From Sphingobacteriaceae bacterium DW12 (GTDB lineage Bacteria > Bacteroidota > Bacteroidia > Sphingobacteriales > Sphingobacteriaceae), in the NCBI GenBank assembly GCA_000783305.1, contig JROE01000004.1, positions 682,001 through 746,000 on the forward strand: a stretch of DNA of 64,000 bases. Direction: 5' to 3'. Of this stretch, positions 36,346-45,608 are shown one piece after another. Below the pieces are notes generated by a model. That model searched no databases and was not told the origin of the DNA. It saw nothing but the letters and a program-made list of their open reading frames with translations. Position 1 is the stretch's first letter. Every line of letters starts with the position of its first letter. The translations under genes and the position numbers were made by a program.

Positions 36346-36918
36346 TTACCAATCATGCTTGGCAATAATCACGCACATATATGTCTTATACTTTGCTCCA
36401 TTCGGAATACGCACGTAACCAATCCCTATGTCTTGTAGTGATCCATTCCATTTGTCCATCCCCAATAAGTGCTTACGATGCATAAATCCCGGTGAACCCT
36501 TCCCTATAATAAAAGCCCGTATTCCCTCCTCTGCTGTCGGATGGTTAGCCGCGATAGATTCAAAATTATTAGCTTTTCGATTTTTCAACCAATCGGCATT
36601 TAGGATGTACCCTTCTTCTGCTATTTGTATATTGACACCAACCCCATCTGGGGTTACGTGATCAAAATAATTTCTTTCCGCCATATCCCGAGCCCGTTTT
36701 TCGGCGACACGAGCCAGTATCGGATTCCATACCAATTCACGACGGGTAACAGGTCCTATATCTGCAATATGCAGCTCCTTTTTATACTTCTCTGGGTGCA
36801 TACGTATCTTATTGAGCAATTCAAATGCGTCTTTGGCCTCACCCCTTTCTAAGGAAATCTGTTGAGCTTGGACAATAAATGTTAGCAGTGATATCACCGT
36901 CGTCAATATATACTTCAT
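36346..36918 (-). CDS. CAP/SCP domain secreted protein
   Basis: 190 aa with a signal peptide ending VQAQ. The CAP domain (PF00188 type) covers residues about 30-190: AFELLNKIRMHPEKYK, LVWNPILARVAEKRARDMAE, NYFDHVTPDGVGVNIQIAEEG and the closing YKTYMCVIIAKHDW. The cavity His is in FDHVTPDG. Bacterial CAP proteins are extracytoplasmic and of mostly unknown role. Separate from yicC, which has its own promoter downstream. Confidence 0.9.
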   Translation of the reverse strand: MKYILTTVISLLTFIVQAQQISLERGEAKDAFELLNKIRMHPEKYKKELHIADIGPVTRRELVWNPILARVAEKRARDMAERNYFDHVTPDGVGVNIQIAEEGYILNADWLKNRKANNFESIAANHPTAEEGIRAFIIGKGSPGFMHRKHLLGMDKWNGSLQDIGIGYVRIPNGAKYKTYMCVIIAKHDW

Positions 36919-37130
36919 AAAATCAGTTTAGAGAAGGACGGTTAATCCCGTTGAAGGTTTAATCAACACACCATTTTTAATTATATGCCATTTTACCCTT
37001 GAAAAATAAGGGTACTACTTTCTAGAAAGCAAGTAGCAGAATAGATTTTGCGAATGGCTAAAATTTCTATGATTACCCAGGAAAGACTTGGTCCATCCAT
37101 ACGTTATTAGATAGAAACCAAATACATAAC

Positions 37131-37155
37131 AAAAGGAAGCCTTAAGCTTCCTTTT
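37131..37155 (-). terminator. Terminator overlapping the dedA stop
   Basis: AAAAGGAAGC/GCTTCCTTTT with loop CTTAA. The dedA stop codon (37142-37144) lies inside the loop and stem. Confidence 0.6.
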
Positions 37156-37798
37156 GCTTTAATTTTTCCTTTACTACTTCAAAAATAATCGGCAGGACCG
37201 AAATAACTATAATCAGTAAAACTACCTTAGAAAAGTTATCGCGTATAATAGGAATATTTCCTAAAAAATATCCAGCCAACGTAATGCCGACAACCCACAA
37301 GATTGCCCCGACAACATTATAAGTGATAAAGGTCCCATAATGCATTCTACCGATACCACCAACAAAGGGTGCTAAGGTTCGAACTATAGGTACGAATCGA
37401 GCAATCACAATGGTCTTGCTTCCGTACTTCTCATAAAAAGCATGCGTCTTCTCGATTTGTTCCTGCTTGACCAATTGTCGGCCGAACAATTTTATACGGG
37501 TCACCTGCATTCCAAATCGCCTACCAATAGAATAATTAAGCGAATCTCCTAAAATCGCGGCAATCAGTAAGATAAAAATCAAAACCCATACATTCAAATC
37601 ATTAGGTTGCGCCGCTAACATGCCTGCTGCAAATAATAAAGAATCTCCAGGTAAAAAAGGCATGACCACTACACCTGTTTCAATAAAAATTATTAAAAAC
37701 AGAATGAGATAAGTCCAGGTCTGATAATCATTAACAATTTCTATCAGATGCTTATCGATATGTAGAACAAAGTCTATTAATGCTGCTATTACTTCCAA
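37142..37798 (-). CDS. DedA family membrane protein
   Basis: 218 aa. The SNARE-associated/DedA pattern is clear: FIETGVVVMPFLPGDSLLFA (residues about 39-58) and YGSKTIVIARFVPIVRTLAP (about 125-144) with its paired Arg residues, then GAILWVVGITLAGYFLG. About five membrane segments. DedA proteins are inner-membrane lipid-handling transporters (undecaprenyl-phosphate or phosphatidylethanolamine flipping in some). Starts 4 bases after dnaN. Confidence 0.93.
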   Translation of the reverse strand: MEVIAALIDFVLHIDKHLIEIVNDYQTWTYLILFLIIFIETGVVVMPFLPGDSLLFAAGMLAAQPNDLNVWVLIFILLIAAILGDSLNYSIGRRFGMQVTRIKLFGRQLVKQEQIEKTHAFYEKYGSKTIVIARFVPIVRTLAPFVGGIGRMHYGTFITYNVVGAILWVVGITLAGYFLGNIPIIRDNFSKVVLLIIVISVLPIIFEVVKEKLKQKEA

Positions 37799-37802
37799 AA
37801 CC

Positions 37803-38927
37803 TTAACCTGCGCTATTTAACATTACCGGCATGACCAACATCAAGATATCTTCGTTATCATCTTTGACTGCGGGAATCAATAACCCAGCTCTATTCGGCG
37901 TACTCATTTCAATAATAACTTCTTCGCTGCTCAAGTTGTTCAACATCTCGACTAAGAATTTGGCGTTAAAGCCAATTTCCATGTCTTCTCCTTCAAATTG
38001 ACAACTCAAGCGCTCATGAGCTTCATTAGAAAAGTCCAAATCTTCAGCAGAAATATGCAGTTCGCTTCCTGATATCCGGAGGCGAACTTGATGTGTCGTT
38101 TTATTTGCGAAAATAACAACGCGGCGTAGCGTATTCAAAAACAACGACCGTTCCACTGTCAATTTATTAGGATTGACCTGTGGAATCACCGCCTCATAGT
38201 CCGGATATCGTTCATCAATCAATCGGCAAATCAAAAAGATATTGCCAAATTGAAAAAAAGCATTTGTATTGTTGTATTCTATTGTGACGCTAATATCATC
38301 AGAAGGCAAGGATGACTTTAGCAACGAAAGTGCCTTTTTAGGCAATATTAATGACGCTGGCTTTTCCGTTTTGATGTCAGTACGACGATAACGCACCAAT
38401 TTATGGGCATCTGTCGATACAAAGGTCGTAGATTGTTCCGCCAATTGCACTAACACTCCAGACATGGCTGGTCTTAACTCGTCATTACTTACGGCAAAGA
38501 TTGTCTTATTGATTGCTTCTGCAAGCACGGGAGCGGGAATGTTTACAGTAGATGTATTATCTACTGTCGGTATCTTAGGAAAATCATCAGCATTCTCACC
38601 GCTCAATTTATACTTACCATCACCCGCGCTAATCTCGATAGCCAGCGTTTTTGTATCAACTGAGAAAGCCACAGGTTGATCGGGTAAAGTCTTCAATGTC
38701 TCGATTAAAATTTTCGAAGGCATGGCTACTCTTCCTTCTTCTTTTGATTCTATCTGTAGAGAAGTAACCATACTGGTCTGCAAATCTGTAGCCGAAATAG
38801 TCAACGTATTTTCTTTGATTTCAAACAAAAAATTTTCCAAAATAGGCAGAACAGTACTGCTACTTGAAGCCCCGCTGATGGCTTGCAATTGTTTTAATAG
38901 AATTGACGTAGATACTATAAATCTCAT
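37803..38927 (-). CDS. dnaN: DNA polymerase III beta subunit (sliding clamp)
   Basis: 374 aa. It has the three-domain clamp: MRFIVSTSILLKQLQAISGA opens domain 1, RPAMSGVLVQLAEQSTTFVS marks domain 2, and the C-terminal LMLVMPVML fits the clamp end. It encircles DNA and tethers the replicative polymerase. It lies 12.3 kb left of the probable origin and is transcribed with dedA. It is not adjacent to dnaA, unlike in many bacteria. Confidence 0.96.
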   Translation of the reverse strand: MRFIVSTSILLKQLQAISGASSSSTVLPILENFLFEIKENTLTISATDLQTSMVTSLQIESKEEGRVAMPSKILIETLKTLPDQPVAFSVDTKTLAIEISAGDGKYKLSGENADDFPKIPTVDNTSTVNIPAPVLAEAINKTIFAVSNDELRPAMSGVLVQLAEQSTTFVSTDAHKLVRYRRTDIKTEKPASLILPKKALSLLKSSLPSDDISVTIEYNNTNAFFQFGNIFLICRLIDERYPDYEAVIPQVNPNKLTVERSLFLNTLRRVVIFANKTTHQVRLRISGSELHISAEDLDFSNEAHERLSCQFEGEDMEIGFNAKFLVEMLNNLSSEEVIIEMSTPNRAGLLIPAVKDDNEDILMLVMPVMLNSAG

Positions 38928-39069
38928 TTCCTAATATACTTATTTTTATATGCAATAATACAGAAAAGAATCAACATATTTCGTATCCGCAAGATCAAAA
39001 AGACGAATATCCACCCACATTAATTTAGGAAATGCCCAATCTAAAATAGATCTGCAAATAATATTTTGT

Positions 39070-39077
39070 TACATTTG
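39070..39077 (+). promoter_or_regulatory. -7 promoter element of the holB-lpxK operon
   Basis: TACATTTG, 17 bases before the ATG at 39095; a very short leader is predicted. Confidence 0.5.
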
Positions 39078-39094
39078 TATATTAGCATTGATTT

Positions 39095-40234
39095 ATGCAG
39101 TTTAGAGATATAATTGGCCATCAGGAAATTAAAGAACATCTTGTCCGTACAATACATGAAAACAGGGTAAGTCATGCCCAATTGTTCTTAGGACCAGAGA
39201 GTTCCGGAAGCTTGGCGCTTGCTCTTGCGTATGCTCAATATATCAATTGCGAATCTAAACTAAATGATGACAGTTGTGGGATCTGCAATTCCTGCAGGAA
39301 GTATTCCAAAATCATTCATCCCGATTTACATTTCTCCTTTCCTTTTTTTGCGAAAGGAAAAGAAGAAACCTCATCTACTTATATAGAAGATTGGAGAAAA
39401 GCTTTTCTTCACAATCCATATTTAAATTTAGAATATTGGAGAAATCAATTAGAAGCAAATAACAAACAGGCAAATATCAACATAGCTGAGGCCCATGACA
39501 TTATCAAAAAGCTGAGCCTTAAAGCATTTGAAGCAGAATATAAAGTTTTAATTATGTGGTTACCTGAGTATTTAGATACCCAGGGCAATGCATTGTTAAA
39601 ACTCATAGAGGAACCTCCTGAAAAAACACTTTTTTTACTAGTCTGTGAAAATCAAGATCGCATACTCAATACGATCATTTCCCGTACGCAACTCGTAAAA
39701 ATAAATAAATTAAGTCATCAACATATACAGGAATATCTGGTAAACGAAAAACAGATAGCGGTAAATACAGCGAGTGAAATTGCTTTTATTGCCGACGGTA
39801 ATCTGCAACACGCTTTGGATCTATTAAAGGAAACTAACGATCATTTTGATCTTTTGGTTCGCTGGTTAAGGTTTATTGTCAGTGATGCAGGCTTACATCT
39901 CATTTCGCTATGTGATGATGAAATATCCAAATTAGGACGAGAAAACCAAAAAAGCTATTTAATGTACGCCATCAATATGATGCGTCAGATTATTCTAACT
40001 AAAGAAAATCTTCATAGCTTGGTTCACCTTCCCGAGAAAGAATTAGAATTTGTAAACAGATTTGCGCCCCTGTTTGACATTAGACAAATTGAAGAAGCCA
40101 TCAGCCAATTCGAAAAATGTCATTATTATGTCGAACGAAATGCAAATCCTAAAATATTATTTTTAGATTTATCTTTGCAATTAGTTTTATTATTTAAATA
40201 TCAAACGTTCCCAACAGGGACTCAATATATATAA
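39095..40234 (+). CDS. holB: DNA polymerase III delta' subunit (clamp loader)
   Basis: 379 aa AAA+ protein. MQFRDIIGHQEIKEHL opens the domain. The P-loop position reads LGPESSGSLALALAYA and lacks the Gly-Lys pair, so ATP is probably not bound, as in delta'. A short zinc module CGICNSC (residues about 61-67) follows, then ALLKLIEEPPEKTLFLLVC and ISRTQLVKI. The C-terminal third is the helical collar. First gene of a run with ricT, gldH, a small membrane gene and lpxK. Confidence 0.9.
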   Translation: MQFRDIIGHQEIKEHLVRTIHENRVSHAQLFLGPESSGSLALALAYAQYINCESKLNDDSCGICNSCRKYSKIIHPDLHFSFPFFAKGKEETSSTYIEDWRKAFLHNPYLNLEYWRNQLEANNKQANINIAEAHDIIKKLSLKAFEAEYKVLIMWLPEYLDTQGNALLKLIEEPPEKTLFLLVCENQDRILNTIISRTQLVKINKLSHQHIQEYLVNEKQIAVNTASEIAFIADGNLQHALDLLKETNDHFDLLVRWLRFIVSDAGLHLISLCDDEISKLGRENQKSYLMYAINMMRQIILTKENLHSLVHLPEKELEFVNRFAPLFDIRQIEEAISQFEKCHYYVERNANPKILFLDLSLQLVLLFKYQTFPTGTQYI

Positions 40235-40240
40235 ACAAAT

Positions 40241-41653
40241 ATGGGATGTAGCAGCTGCTCATCCGGTGGTGGATGTGGAAGTAGTACTACAGAAGTAGGT
40301 GCTATTCCTTCAGGATGTCAAAACAATGGCTCCTGTATGACCAGTGGATGTAATAAATTAGACGTATATGACTGGTTATCCAATATGGATATGCCATCAA
40401 ATTATAAAGCTTTCGACATTGTCGAAATCAGATTCAAAGGATCTAGAAAGGACTTTTATATCAATACAGACAATCTCTATCTTGAAATGGGAGAAATGGT
40501 CGTTGTAGAGCCTGCAACAGGAGGATACGATATTGGTCATGTCTCACTAACGGGCGAATTAGTTCGCCTTCAATTGAAAAAGAACAATGTATCGATAGAC
40601 ACTGTTTCCAAGAAAATCTACAGAAAGGCCAACGAAGCTGATATAAAGAAATTTGAGGCTGCAAAAGACCTCGAATGGGAGACCATGCACAAAGCACGAA
40701 AACTGGCTTTAGATTTGGGACTTTCCATGAAGATTTCGGATGTAGATTATCAAGGAGACAAGACCAAGGCCACTTTTTACTACACAGCGGAGGGTCGTGT
40801 AGACTTTCGCGAACTCATCAAAAAGATGGCCGAGTCCTTCCGAATCCGAATCGAAATGAGGCAAATCGGTATGCGTCAAGAAGCAAGCAGACTCGGCGGG
40901 ATTGGGTCCTGTGGTCGTGAATTGTGCTGCTCGACATGGCTTACAGACTTTAAAACGGTATCCACATCTGCGGCCCGTTATCAGAATCTCTCTTTAAATA
41001 CCCTCAAGCTTGCAGGTCAATGTGGTAAACTCAAATGCTGTCTTAATTATGAATTAGACAGTTATATGGATGCGCTAAAAGATATTCCCAATCACGTAGA
41101 TAGAATTGAGACTCAAATAGGTACTGCATATCTCCAAAAGACAGACATTTTCAAAAAGGTGATGTGGTACTCGTATCCTAAAGCCGAAAATTGGATTCCA
41201 CTACCCGTTGATAAAGTCAAAGAGTTTATAGAAATGAACAAGGAAGGCAAAAAACCAGAAGAACTGGTCAGTCCAATTGTTACGGAAGAGGTGGAAAAAC
41301 CAATTGTATACGATTATGAAAATGTAGTCGGTCAAGATAGTTTGACCCGTCTGGATGAACGCAATCGTAAAAAGAAAACCAAAAACAAAAATAAAACCAA
41401 AGCAAAACAGACAACAGAAAAGTCTGAACAGGCTATACATAATAAAAAGGCAAGCGAAAAGCAAGAAGGCAGAACACAACAGACAAAGCCTCCACAGCCT
41501 AAAAAAGAAAATAAATCAAATCCACCAGCTGCTGAAAAAGTGGAAGGAAGTGAAGGAACGGAAAAACCGAAACGTAAATTTAACAATAGAAATAGAAGTA
41601 GAAATAGAAACAACAACGGTAGTAATAACAAAGGTGGACCATCTGCGGAGTAG
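40241..41653 (+). CDS. ricT: PSP1/RicT (YaaT-like) family protein
   Basis: 470 aa. The Cys/Gly/Ser-rich N-terminus (MGCSSCSSGGGCGSS) is peculiar to Bacteroidota members. The PSP1 core has MRQEASRLGGIGSCGRELCC (about 210-229) and GQCGKLKCCLNYELD (about 259-273), whose cysteines match the Fe-S ligands of RicT. The last ~100 residues are a Lys/Asn/Gln-rich low-complexity tail ending in RNRSRNRNNN, likely disordered and nucleic-acid binding. In Bacillus, RicT helps RNase Y maturation; the role here is unproven. Starts 6 bases after holB. Confidence 0.92.
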   Translation: MGCSSCSSGGGCGSSTTEVGAIPSGCQNNGSCMTSGCNKLDVYDWLSNMDMPSNYKAFDIVEIRFKGSRKDFYINTDNLYLEMGEMVVVEPATGGYDIGHVSLTGELVRLQLKKNNVSIDTVSKKIYRKANEADIKKFEAAKDLEWETMHKARKLALDLGLSMKISDVDYQGDKTKATFYYTAEGRVDFRELIKKMAESFRIRIEMRQIGMRQEASRLGGIGSCGRELCCSTWLTDFKTVSTSAARYQNLSLNTLKLAGQCGKLKCCLNYELDSYMDALKDIPNHVDRIETQIGTAYLQKTDIFKKVMWYSYPKAENWIPLPVDKVKEFIEMNKEGKKPEELVSPIVTEEVEKPIVYDYENVVGQDSLTRLDERNRKKKTKNKNKTKAKQTTEKSEQAIHNKKASEKQEGRTQQTKPPQPKKENKSNPPAAEKVEGSEGTEKPKRKFNNRNRSRNRNNNGSNNKGGPSAE

Positions 41654-41665
41654 CTCGCTTATATT

Positions 41666-42130
41666 ATGAGAATATTTTTTTGTATCGCTTTTTTTTGGAA
41701 TGTACTATTTCTGTCGGCATGCGACCCGAATACTGTTACAGATCAAAATATATTGATTACGGACAAGACGTGGCCATATCATATCGTACCAAAAATAAAA
41801 GTGCATATTATGGACAAAAATTCAACCTACGATGTATTCTTGAATCTAAGACACAATGGGGATTACAAGTATTCCAATATTTTTGTTCGTATACATGAAA
41901 TAAATCCCCAAGGGGATATCAAAAAGGAAAGACGAGAGCTGAAATTAGCAGAAAAAGACGGCAAATGGACAGGAAGTAGTGCAGGAAGCCTATATGCACA
42001 TCAAGCGCTTTTACATGAAAACTACCATTTTCCGGATACCGGAGTTTATATCTTTGGAATAGAACAAAATATGCGTGAAAATCCACTCATGAACGTAAAT
42101 GATGTCGGTATCAAAGTTGTCAAAAGATAG
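41666..42130 (+). CDS. gldH: Gliding motility lipoprotein GldH
   Basis: 154 aa with the lipobox LSAC (Cys about residue 19). DKTWPYHIVPKIKVHIMDKN, YKYSNIFVRIHE and the C-terminal GVYIFGIEQNMRENPLMNVN are the GldH pattern. In Flavobacterium GldH is needed for gliding, but homologues are common in non-gliding relatives, so motility should not be inferred. 12 bases after ricT and 2 bases before the next gene. Confidence 0.92.
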   Translation: MRIFFCIAFFWNVLFLSACDPNTVTDQNILITDKTWPYHIVPKIKVHIMDKNSTYDVFLNLRHNGDYKYSNIFVRIHEINPQGDIKKERRELKLAEKDGKWTGSSAGSLYAHQALLHENYHFPDTGVYIFGIEQNMRENPLMNVNDVGIKVVKR

Positions 42131-42132
42131 TT

Positions 42133-42327
42133 ATGGATAAATTTAAACAATACTTGTTACATCCCAATTTTAGCTATATATACCTTTTTTTAGTCGTCAT
42201 ATGTGCTGCTTCTTTCTTTACAATGGATGATGAACATCCATTTAAAAAGTATATTTTTCCGATTGTCATTATCCTCTTTATTATACAGCGTTATCGCAGA
42301 TACTTAATACAGCGGTCCCAAAAGTAA
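42133..42327 (+). CDS. Small membrane protein, 64 aa
   Basis: Two hydrophobic segments (residues about 15-32 and 40-55) and a basic end RYRRYLIQRSQK. It starts 2 bases after gldH and ends 6 bases before lpxK, so it belongs to that operon. No family recognised. Confidence 0.75.
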   Translation: MDKFKQYLLHPNFSYIYLFLVVICAASFFTMDDEHPFKKYIFPIVIILFIIQRYRRYLIQRSQK

Positions 42328-42333
42328 TTGGTT

Positions 42334-43377
42334 ATGATTTGGTTAAGGTGGTTACTTTTTCCTTTTACAATCCTGTACATGATTATCATATGGACACGAA
42401 ATCGTCTTTATGATCATCATATATTGAAAAGCAAATCTTTTGACTTTCCTACTATAGTCATTGGCAATCTAGCTATCGGAGGAACTGGAAAAAGCCCAAT
42501 GACCGAATTTCTAATACGCCTACTAAAAGACAAACACACATTTGCTACCTTAAGCAGAGGGTATGGTCGCAAGACCAAAGGCTTCAGATATGTTAGCGAA
42601 AGTTCCTCAGCGGAAGAAGTCGGCGATGAACCTCTTCAATTCAAAAGAAAATTTCCAACGGTAACGGTATCTGTATCCGAAGATAGGTGTTTCGGCGTTG
42701 AACAACTAAAAGCTACACATGATATTATCTTACTCGATGATGCATTTCAACATCGAAAACTTCAACCCAGTTTTTCCATCCTCTTATTTGATTACCGATC
42801 TATAGACAAACTTCCACTATTACTACCAACAGGCAATTATCGAGATATGATGATGGAAAGTCATAGAGCTGATGTACTAATTGTGACCAAGAGTCCAGCT
42901 GAAATACCTCCAGACGAGCGATATAATATAGAAAAGAGACTAAGAAAGCATAATCAGACTGCTCCTATATATTTTACTCATATCCAGTACAATAAATGTA
43001 TAGATGTAAAAGGACGGCTATTTACGGGAGATTTAAGCGATACAGATGTATTGCTCATCACCGGAATAGCCAATCCTGCTCCACTCATCCAATATTTGTC
43101 TCCTCTCGTCAATAGGCTCGTACATATGCCTTTTGCCGATCACCACACATTCTCATCCCTAGATATTCAAAAAATAGAAGAGATGTACAAAGGTATTACC
43201 AATACAAAAAAAATATTCCTCACAACCGAAAAAGATTTTCAACGACTGGATTATACCCCCTTACACCAGTACCCATTCTATTATATACCAATTGAAATTG
43301 GATTTGAAGAAGGATGTCAGCATATCCTCGAGACGAGGATTTTCGACCATATCAACGAATATATCCCGTCAAAATAA
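42334..43377 (+). CDS. lpxK: Tetraacyldisaccharide 4'-kinase
   Basis: 347 aa. An N-terminal membrane anchor (MIWLRWLLFPFTILYMIII) is followed by the P-loop GNLAIGGTGKSPMTEF (residues about 47-62). SRGYGRKTKGF, VGDEPLQF and LLDDAFQHRKLQ are diagnostic of LpxK, which phosphorylates the lipid A precursor at the inner membrane. This supports a lipopolysaccharide-containing outer membrane. The ATG at 42334 is chosen over a TTG 2 codons upstream. Confidence 0.96.
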   Translation: MIWLRWLLFPFTILYMIIIWTRNRLYDHHILKSKSFDFPTIVIGNLAIGGTGKSPMTEFLIRLLKDKHTFATLSRGYGRKTKGFRYVSESSSAEEVGDEPLQFKRKFPTVTVSVSEDRCFGVEQLKATHDIILLDDAFQHRKLQPSFSILLFDYRSIDKLPLLLPTGNYRDMMMESHRADVLIVTKSPAEIPPDERYNIEKRLRKHNQTAPIYFTHIQYNKCIDVKGRLFTGDLSDTDVLLITGIANPAPLIQYLSPLVNRLVHMPFADHHTFSSLDIQKIEEMYKGITNTKKIFLTTEKDFQRLDYTPLHQYPFYYIPIEIGFEEGCQHILETRIFDHINEYIPSK

Positions 43378-43604
43378 TATCTTTCCTCTTCCGCTACTCC
43401 ACCCCACTTTATATTTAACATTTTTTTGCAACTTATATGTTACATTTTAAATAGCTGATATTCAATTTTTTATAAAAAACAAGCGTGTTAAGTAATGTTA
43501 AAAAGTAACAAATATGATACAATCAGATACTAAAACATAACAAACCACTGTTATTAATGTAACGAATTCAATAATGAGTTTTAAACGCATAAAAATTTAA
43601 AAAG

Positions 43605-44042
43605 ATGAAAAAATTAGTTTTAACAGGTATCGGATTTTTCTTAGCATTAGGATTAACATTTGCACAAACGCAACAGGCCCAATCACCAGAAGATAATGCA
43701 AAACAAGTTGTTACTGTATTAACCCAACAACTTACACTTACTGAGGAACAACAACCAACTGTATACAACGCTACATTAGAATATGCCAAAGCAGAGCAAG
43801 CATTATTTGCTGATGCAAGTGTATCAAAAGAAGTAAAAGCTGAACAAGTGGCTAAATTGCAAGCACAGACAGACGCTAAAATAGTTGAAGTATTGACAGA
43901 TGAGCAAAAACCTTTATTTGAAAAAATTGTCAAAGAGAGAGCTCCAAAAGAAATACCAGAAGTAGCTCCAGTTGAAGAGCAAACACCTACTACCCCAATA
44001 GAGCCCGTTCAACCAGTTGAACAGACTGAACCACAACAGTAA
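43605..44042 (+). CDS. Secreted helical protein with Gln/Pro-rich tail, 145 aa
   Basis: Signal peptide MKKLVLTGIGFFLALGLTFAQ. The mature part is helical, with LTQQLTLTEEQQPTVYNATL and LTDEQKPLFEKIVKER, which resemble the LTxxQ-type repeats of Spy/CpxP-like periplasmic proteins. The last 35 residues are Pro/Glu/Gln/Val-rich (VAPVEEQTPTTPIEPVQPVE) and likely disordered. The upstream 227-base spacer has an A-rich leader, AATTTAAAAAG, and no exact -7 match. Confidence 0.75.
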   Translation: MKKLVLTGIGFFLALGLTFAQTQQAQSPEDNAKQVVTVLTQQLTLTEEQQPTVYNATLEYAKAEQALFADASVSKEVKAEQVAKLQAQTDAKIVEVLTDEQKPLFEKIVKERAPKEIPEVAPVEEQTPTTPIEPVQPVEQTEPQQ

Positions 44043-44082
44043 TGGATAATAATGCAATAATAGGTTTCATAAATTAGCAATT

Positions 44083-44115
44083 AGGGGTCTTGTTAAGTAA
44101 CAAGGCCTCTTTTTT
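44083..44115 (+). terminator. Terminator after the Gln/Pro-rich gene
   Basis: Imperfect stem AGGGGTCTTGTT / AACAAGGCCTCT followed by T6. Confidence 0.75.
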
Positions 44116-44130
44116 GCTATCCTACAAAAC

Positions 44131-44167
44131 AAAAAAAGGTGGACTGTAAATCAGTCCACCTTTTTTT
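44131..44167. terminator. Terminator of dnaA (bidirectional)
   Basis: Perfect stem AAAAAAAGGTGGACTG/CAGTCCACCTTTTTTT with loop TAAAT, 14 bases after the dnaA stop on the minus strand. Confidence 0.9.
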
Positions 44168-44180
44168 GTTTTGTACCTGC

Positions 44181-45608
44181 TTAGGATGCCTTCAGCTTCT
44201 TCAAGATATCTTGTACGTAGGTCTTGAACTTCTTATCTGTCTCTATCAGATCTTCAACAGTCTGACAAGCATAGATTACGGTAGAGTGGTCACGCCCCCC
44301 AAAGAAATTACCGATGGACTTTAAGGATGACTTTGTATGATTCTTAGCCAAGTACATTGAAATTTGACGAGCTTGTACAATCTCGCGTTTTCGTACTTTA
44401 GATTTAACCATCTCCACTGGTACTTCAAAATACTCACACACTAATTTTTGAATATACTCCATCGATATCTCTTTGCTGGTATTCTTCACAAAGTTCTTCA
44501 ACATGGACTTCGCCAGATTGAGATCGATTTCCTTTTTATTCAAAGTAGACTGAGCAAGTAGAGAAACCATGGCACCTTCCAGTTCACGCACACTGTTATC
44601 AATCTGATGAGCGACATACTCTACTACATTCTCTGGTAACTCAATACCATCTGAGTACATTTTTTTCTTAAGAATAGCCATTCTAGTTTCCAAATCTGGA
44701 ACTTGGATATCAGCTGATAATCCCCATTTAAAACGACTCAATAAACGCTCCTCCAGTCCAGCTAAATCCTTCGGTGCTTTGTCCGAGGTTAGGATTACCT
44801 GTTTGCCAGATTGGTGAAGGTGATTGAAAATGTGAAAGAAAATATCCTGTGTCTTTTCCTTGCCCGCAAAATTATGAACATCATCCATAATAATAACATC
44901 CATAGCCTGATAGAAATTTACGAAATCATTAATCGTATTATTCTTAAGGGAATCTACAAACTGTTGACAAAATTTTTCACAAGACACATAGATAACCAAC
45001 TTATCTGGAAGGTTACGTTTTATCTCATTGCCGATTGCTTGAGCGAGATGGGTCTTACCTAACCCTACATCACCATAAAGCATAAGCGGATTAAACGAAG
45101 TACCTCCGGGTTTATTTGCGACAGCATACCCTGCAGATCTCGCTAACCGATTACATTCACCTTCAATGAAATTGTCAAAAGTGTAGTGTTGATTAAGTTG
45201 AGGATCGACTTGCAGTTTCTTTAATCCAGGAATAACAAAAGGATTTTTGATATTCTTATTCAAATTCACTGGAACCGGTATCGATTGACGTTTCCCTTCA
45301 GCTCCGTTTCCATTAGAGGGAATATTGGTAGTATATGGATTATTGCTGGATGATTTCTCGACAACAATATTATACTCCAACCTTCCCTGCTCTCCTAAAA
45401 ACTTTTTAACGGTTTTACGGAGAATGCCTACATAATGCTCTTCAAGCCACTCATAAAAAAATAAGCTCGGCACCTGAATAGTTAAAACGTTCTCTTCAAG
45501 CTTCAGCGCTTTCACCGGTTCAAACCACGTCTTGAAACTTTGCGCAGGTATATTGTCTTTGATAATCTGAAGACAACTATTCCAAACACTTGCATACGTT
45601 TTTTCCAT
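44181..45608 (-). CDS. dnaA: Chromosomal replication initiator DnaA
   Basis: 475 aa. Domain I is the helical N-terminus (SVWNSCLQIIKDNIPAQSFKTW). A variable linker follows. The AAA+ domain has Walker A MLYGDVGLGKTHLAQAIGNE and Walker B VIIMDDVHNFAGKE. Domain IV ends with the DnaA-box reader GGRDHSTVIYACQTV. It opens the origin by binding DnaA boxes. The gene lies 5.6 kb left of the cluster of boxes between nadA and nadB. Degenerate boxes occur just before its own start, suggesting autoregulation. Confidence 0.98.
   Translation of the reverse strand: MEKTYASVWNSCLQIIKDNIPAQSFKTWFEPVKALKLEENVLTIQVPSLFFYEWLEEHYVGILRKTVKKFLGEQGRLEYNIVVEKSSSNNPYTTNIPSNGNGAEGKRQSIPVPVNLNKNIKNPFVIPGLKKLQVDPQLNQHYTFDNFIEGECNRLARSAGYAVANKPGGTSFNPLMLYGDVGLGKTHLAQAIGNEIKRNLPDKLVIYVSCEKFCQQFVDSLKNNTINDFVNFYQAMDVIIMDDVHNFAGKEKTQDIFFHIFNHLHQSGKQVILTSDKAPKDLAGLEERLLSRFKWGLSADIQVPDLETRMAILKKKMYSDGIELPENVVEYVAHQIDNSVRELEGAMVSLLAQSTLNKKEIDLNLAKSMLKNFVKNTSKEISMEYIQKLVCEYFEVPVEMVKSKVRKREIVQARQISMYLAKNHTKSSLKSIGNFFGGRDHSTVIYACQTVEDLIETDKKFKTYVQDILKKLKAS

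Noticed and set aside
36254..36352. Longer yicC start at 36352
   Set aside because: The family begins MIKSMTG; the extension covers the promoter and a low-complexity tract.
41201..41631. Two overlapping Leu/Phe-rich frames opposite ricT
   Set aside because: They are the complement of the Lys/Asn/Glu-rich tail of ricT, which automatically reads as hydrophobic residues.
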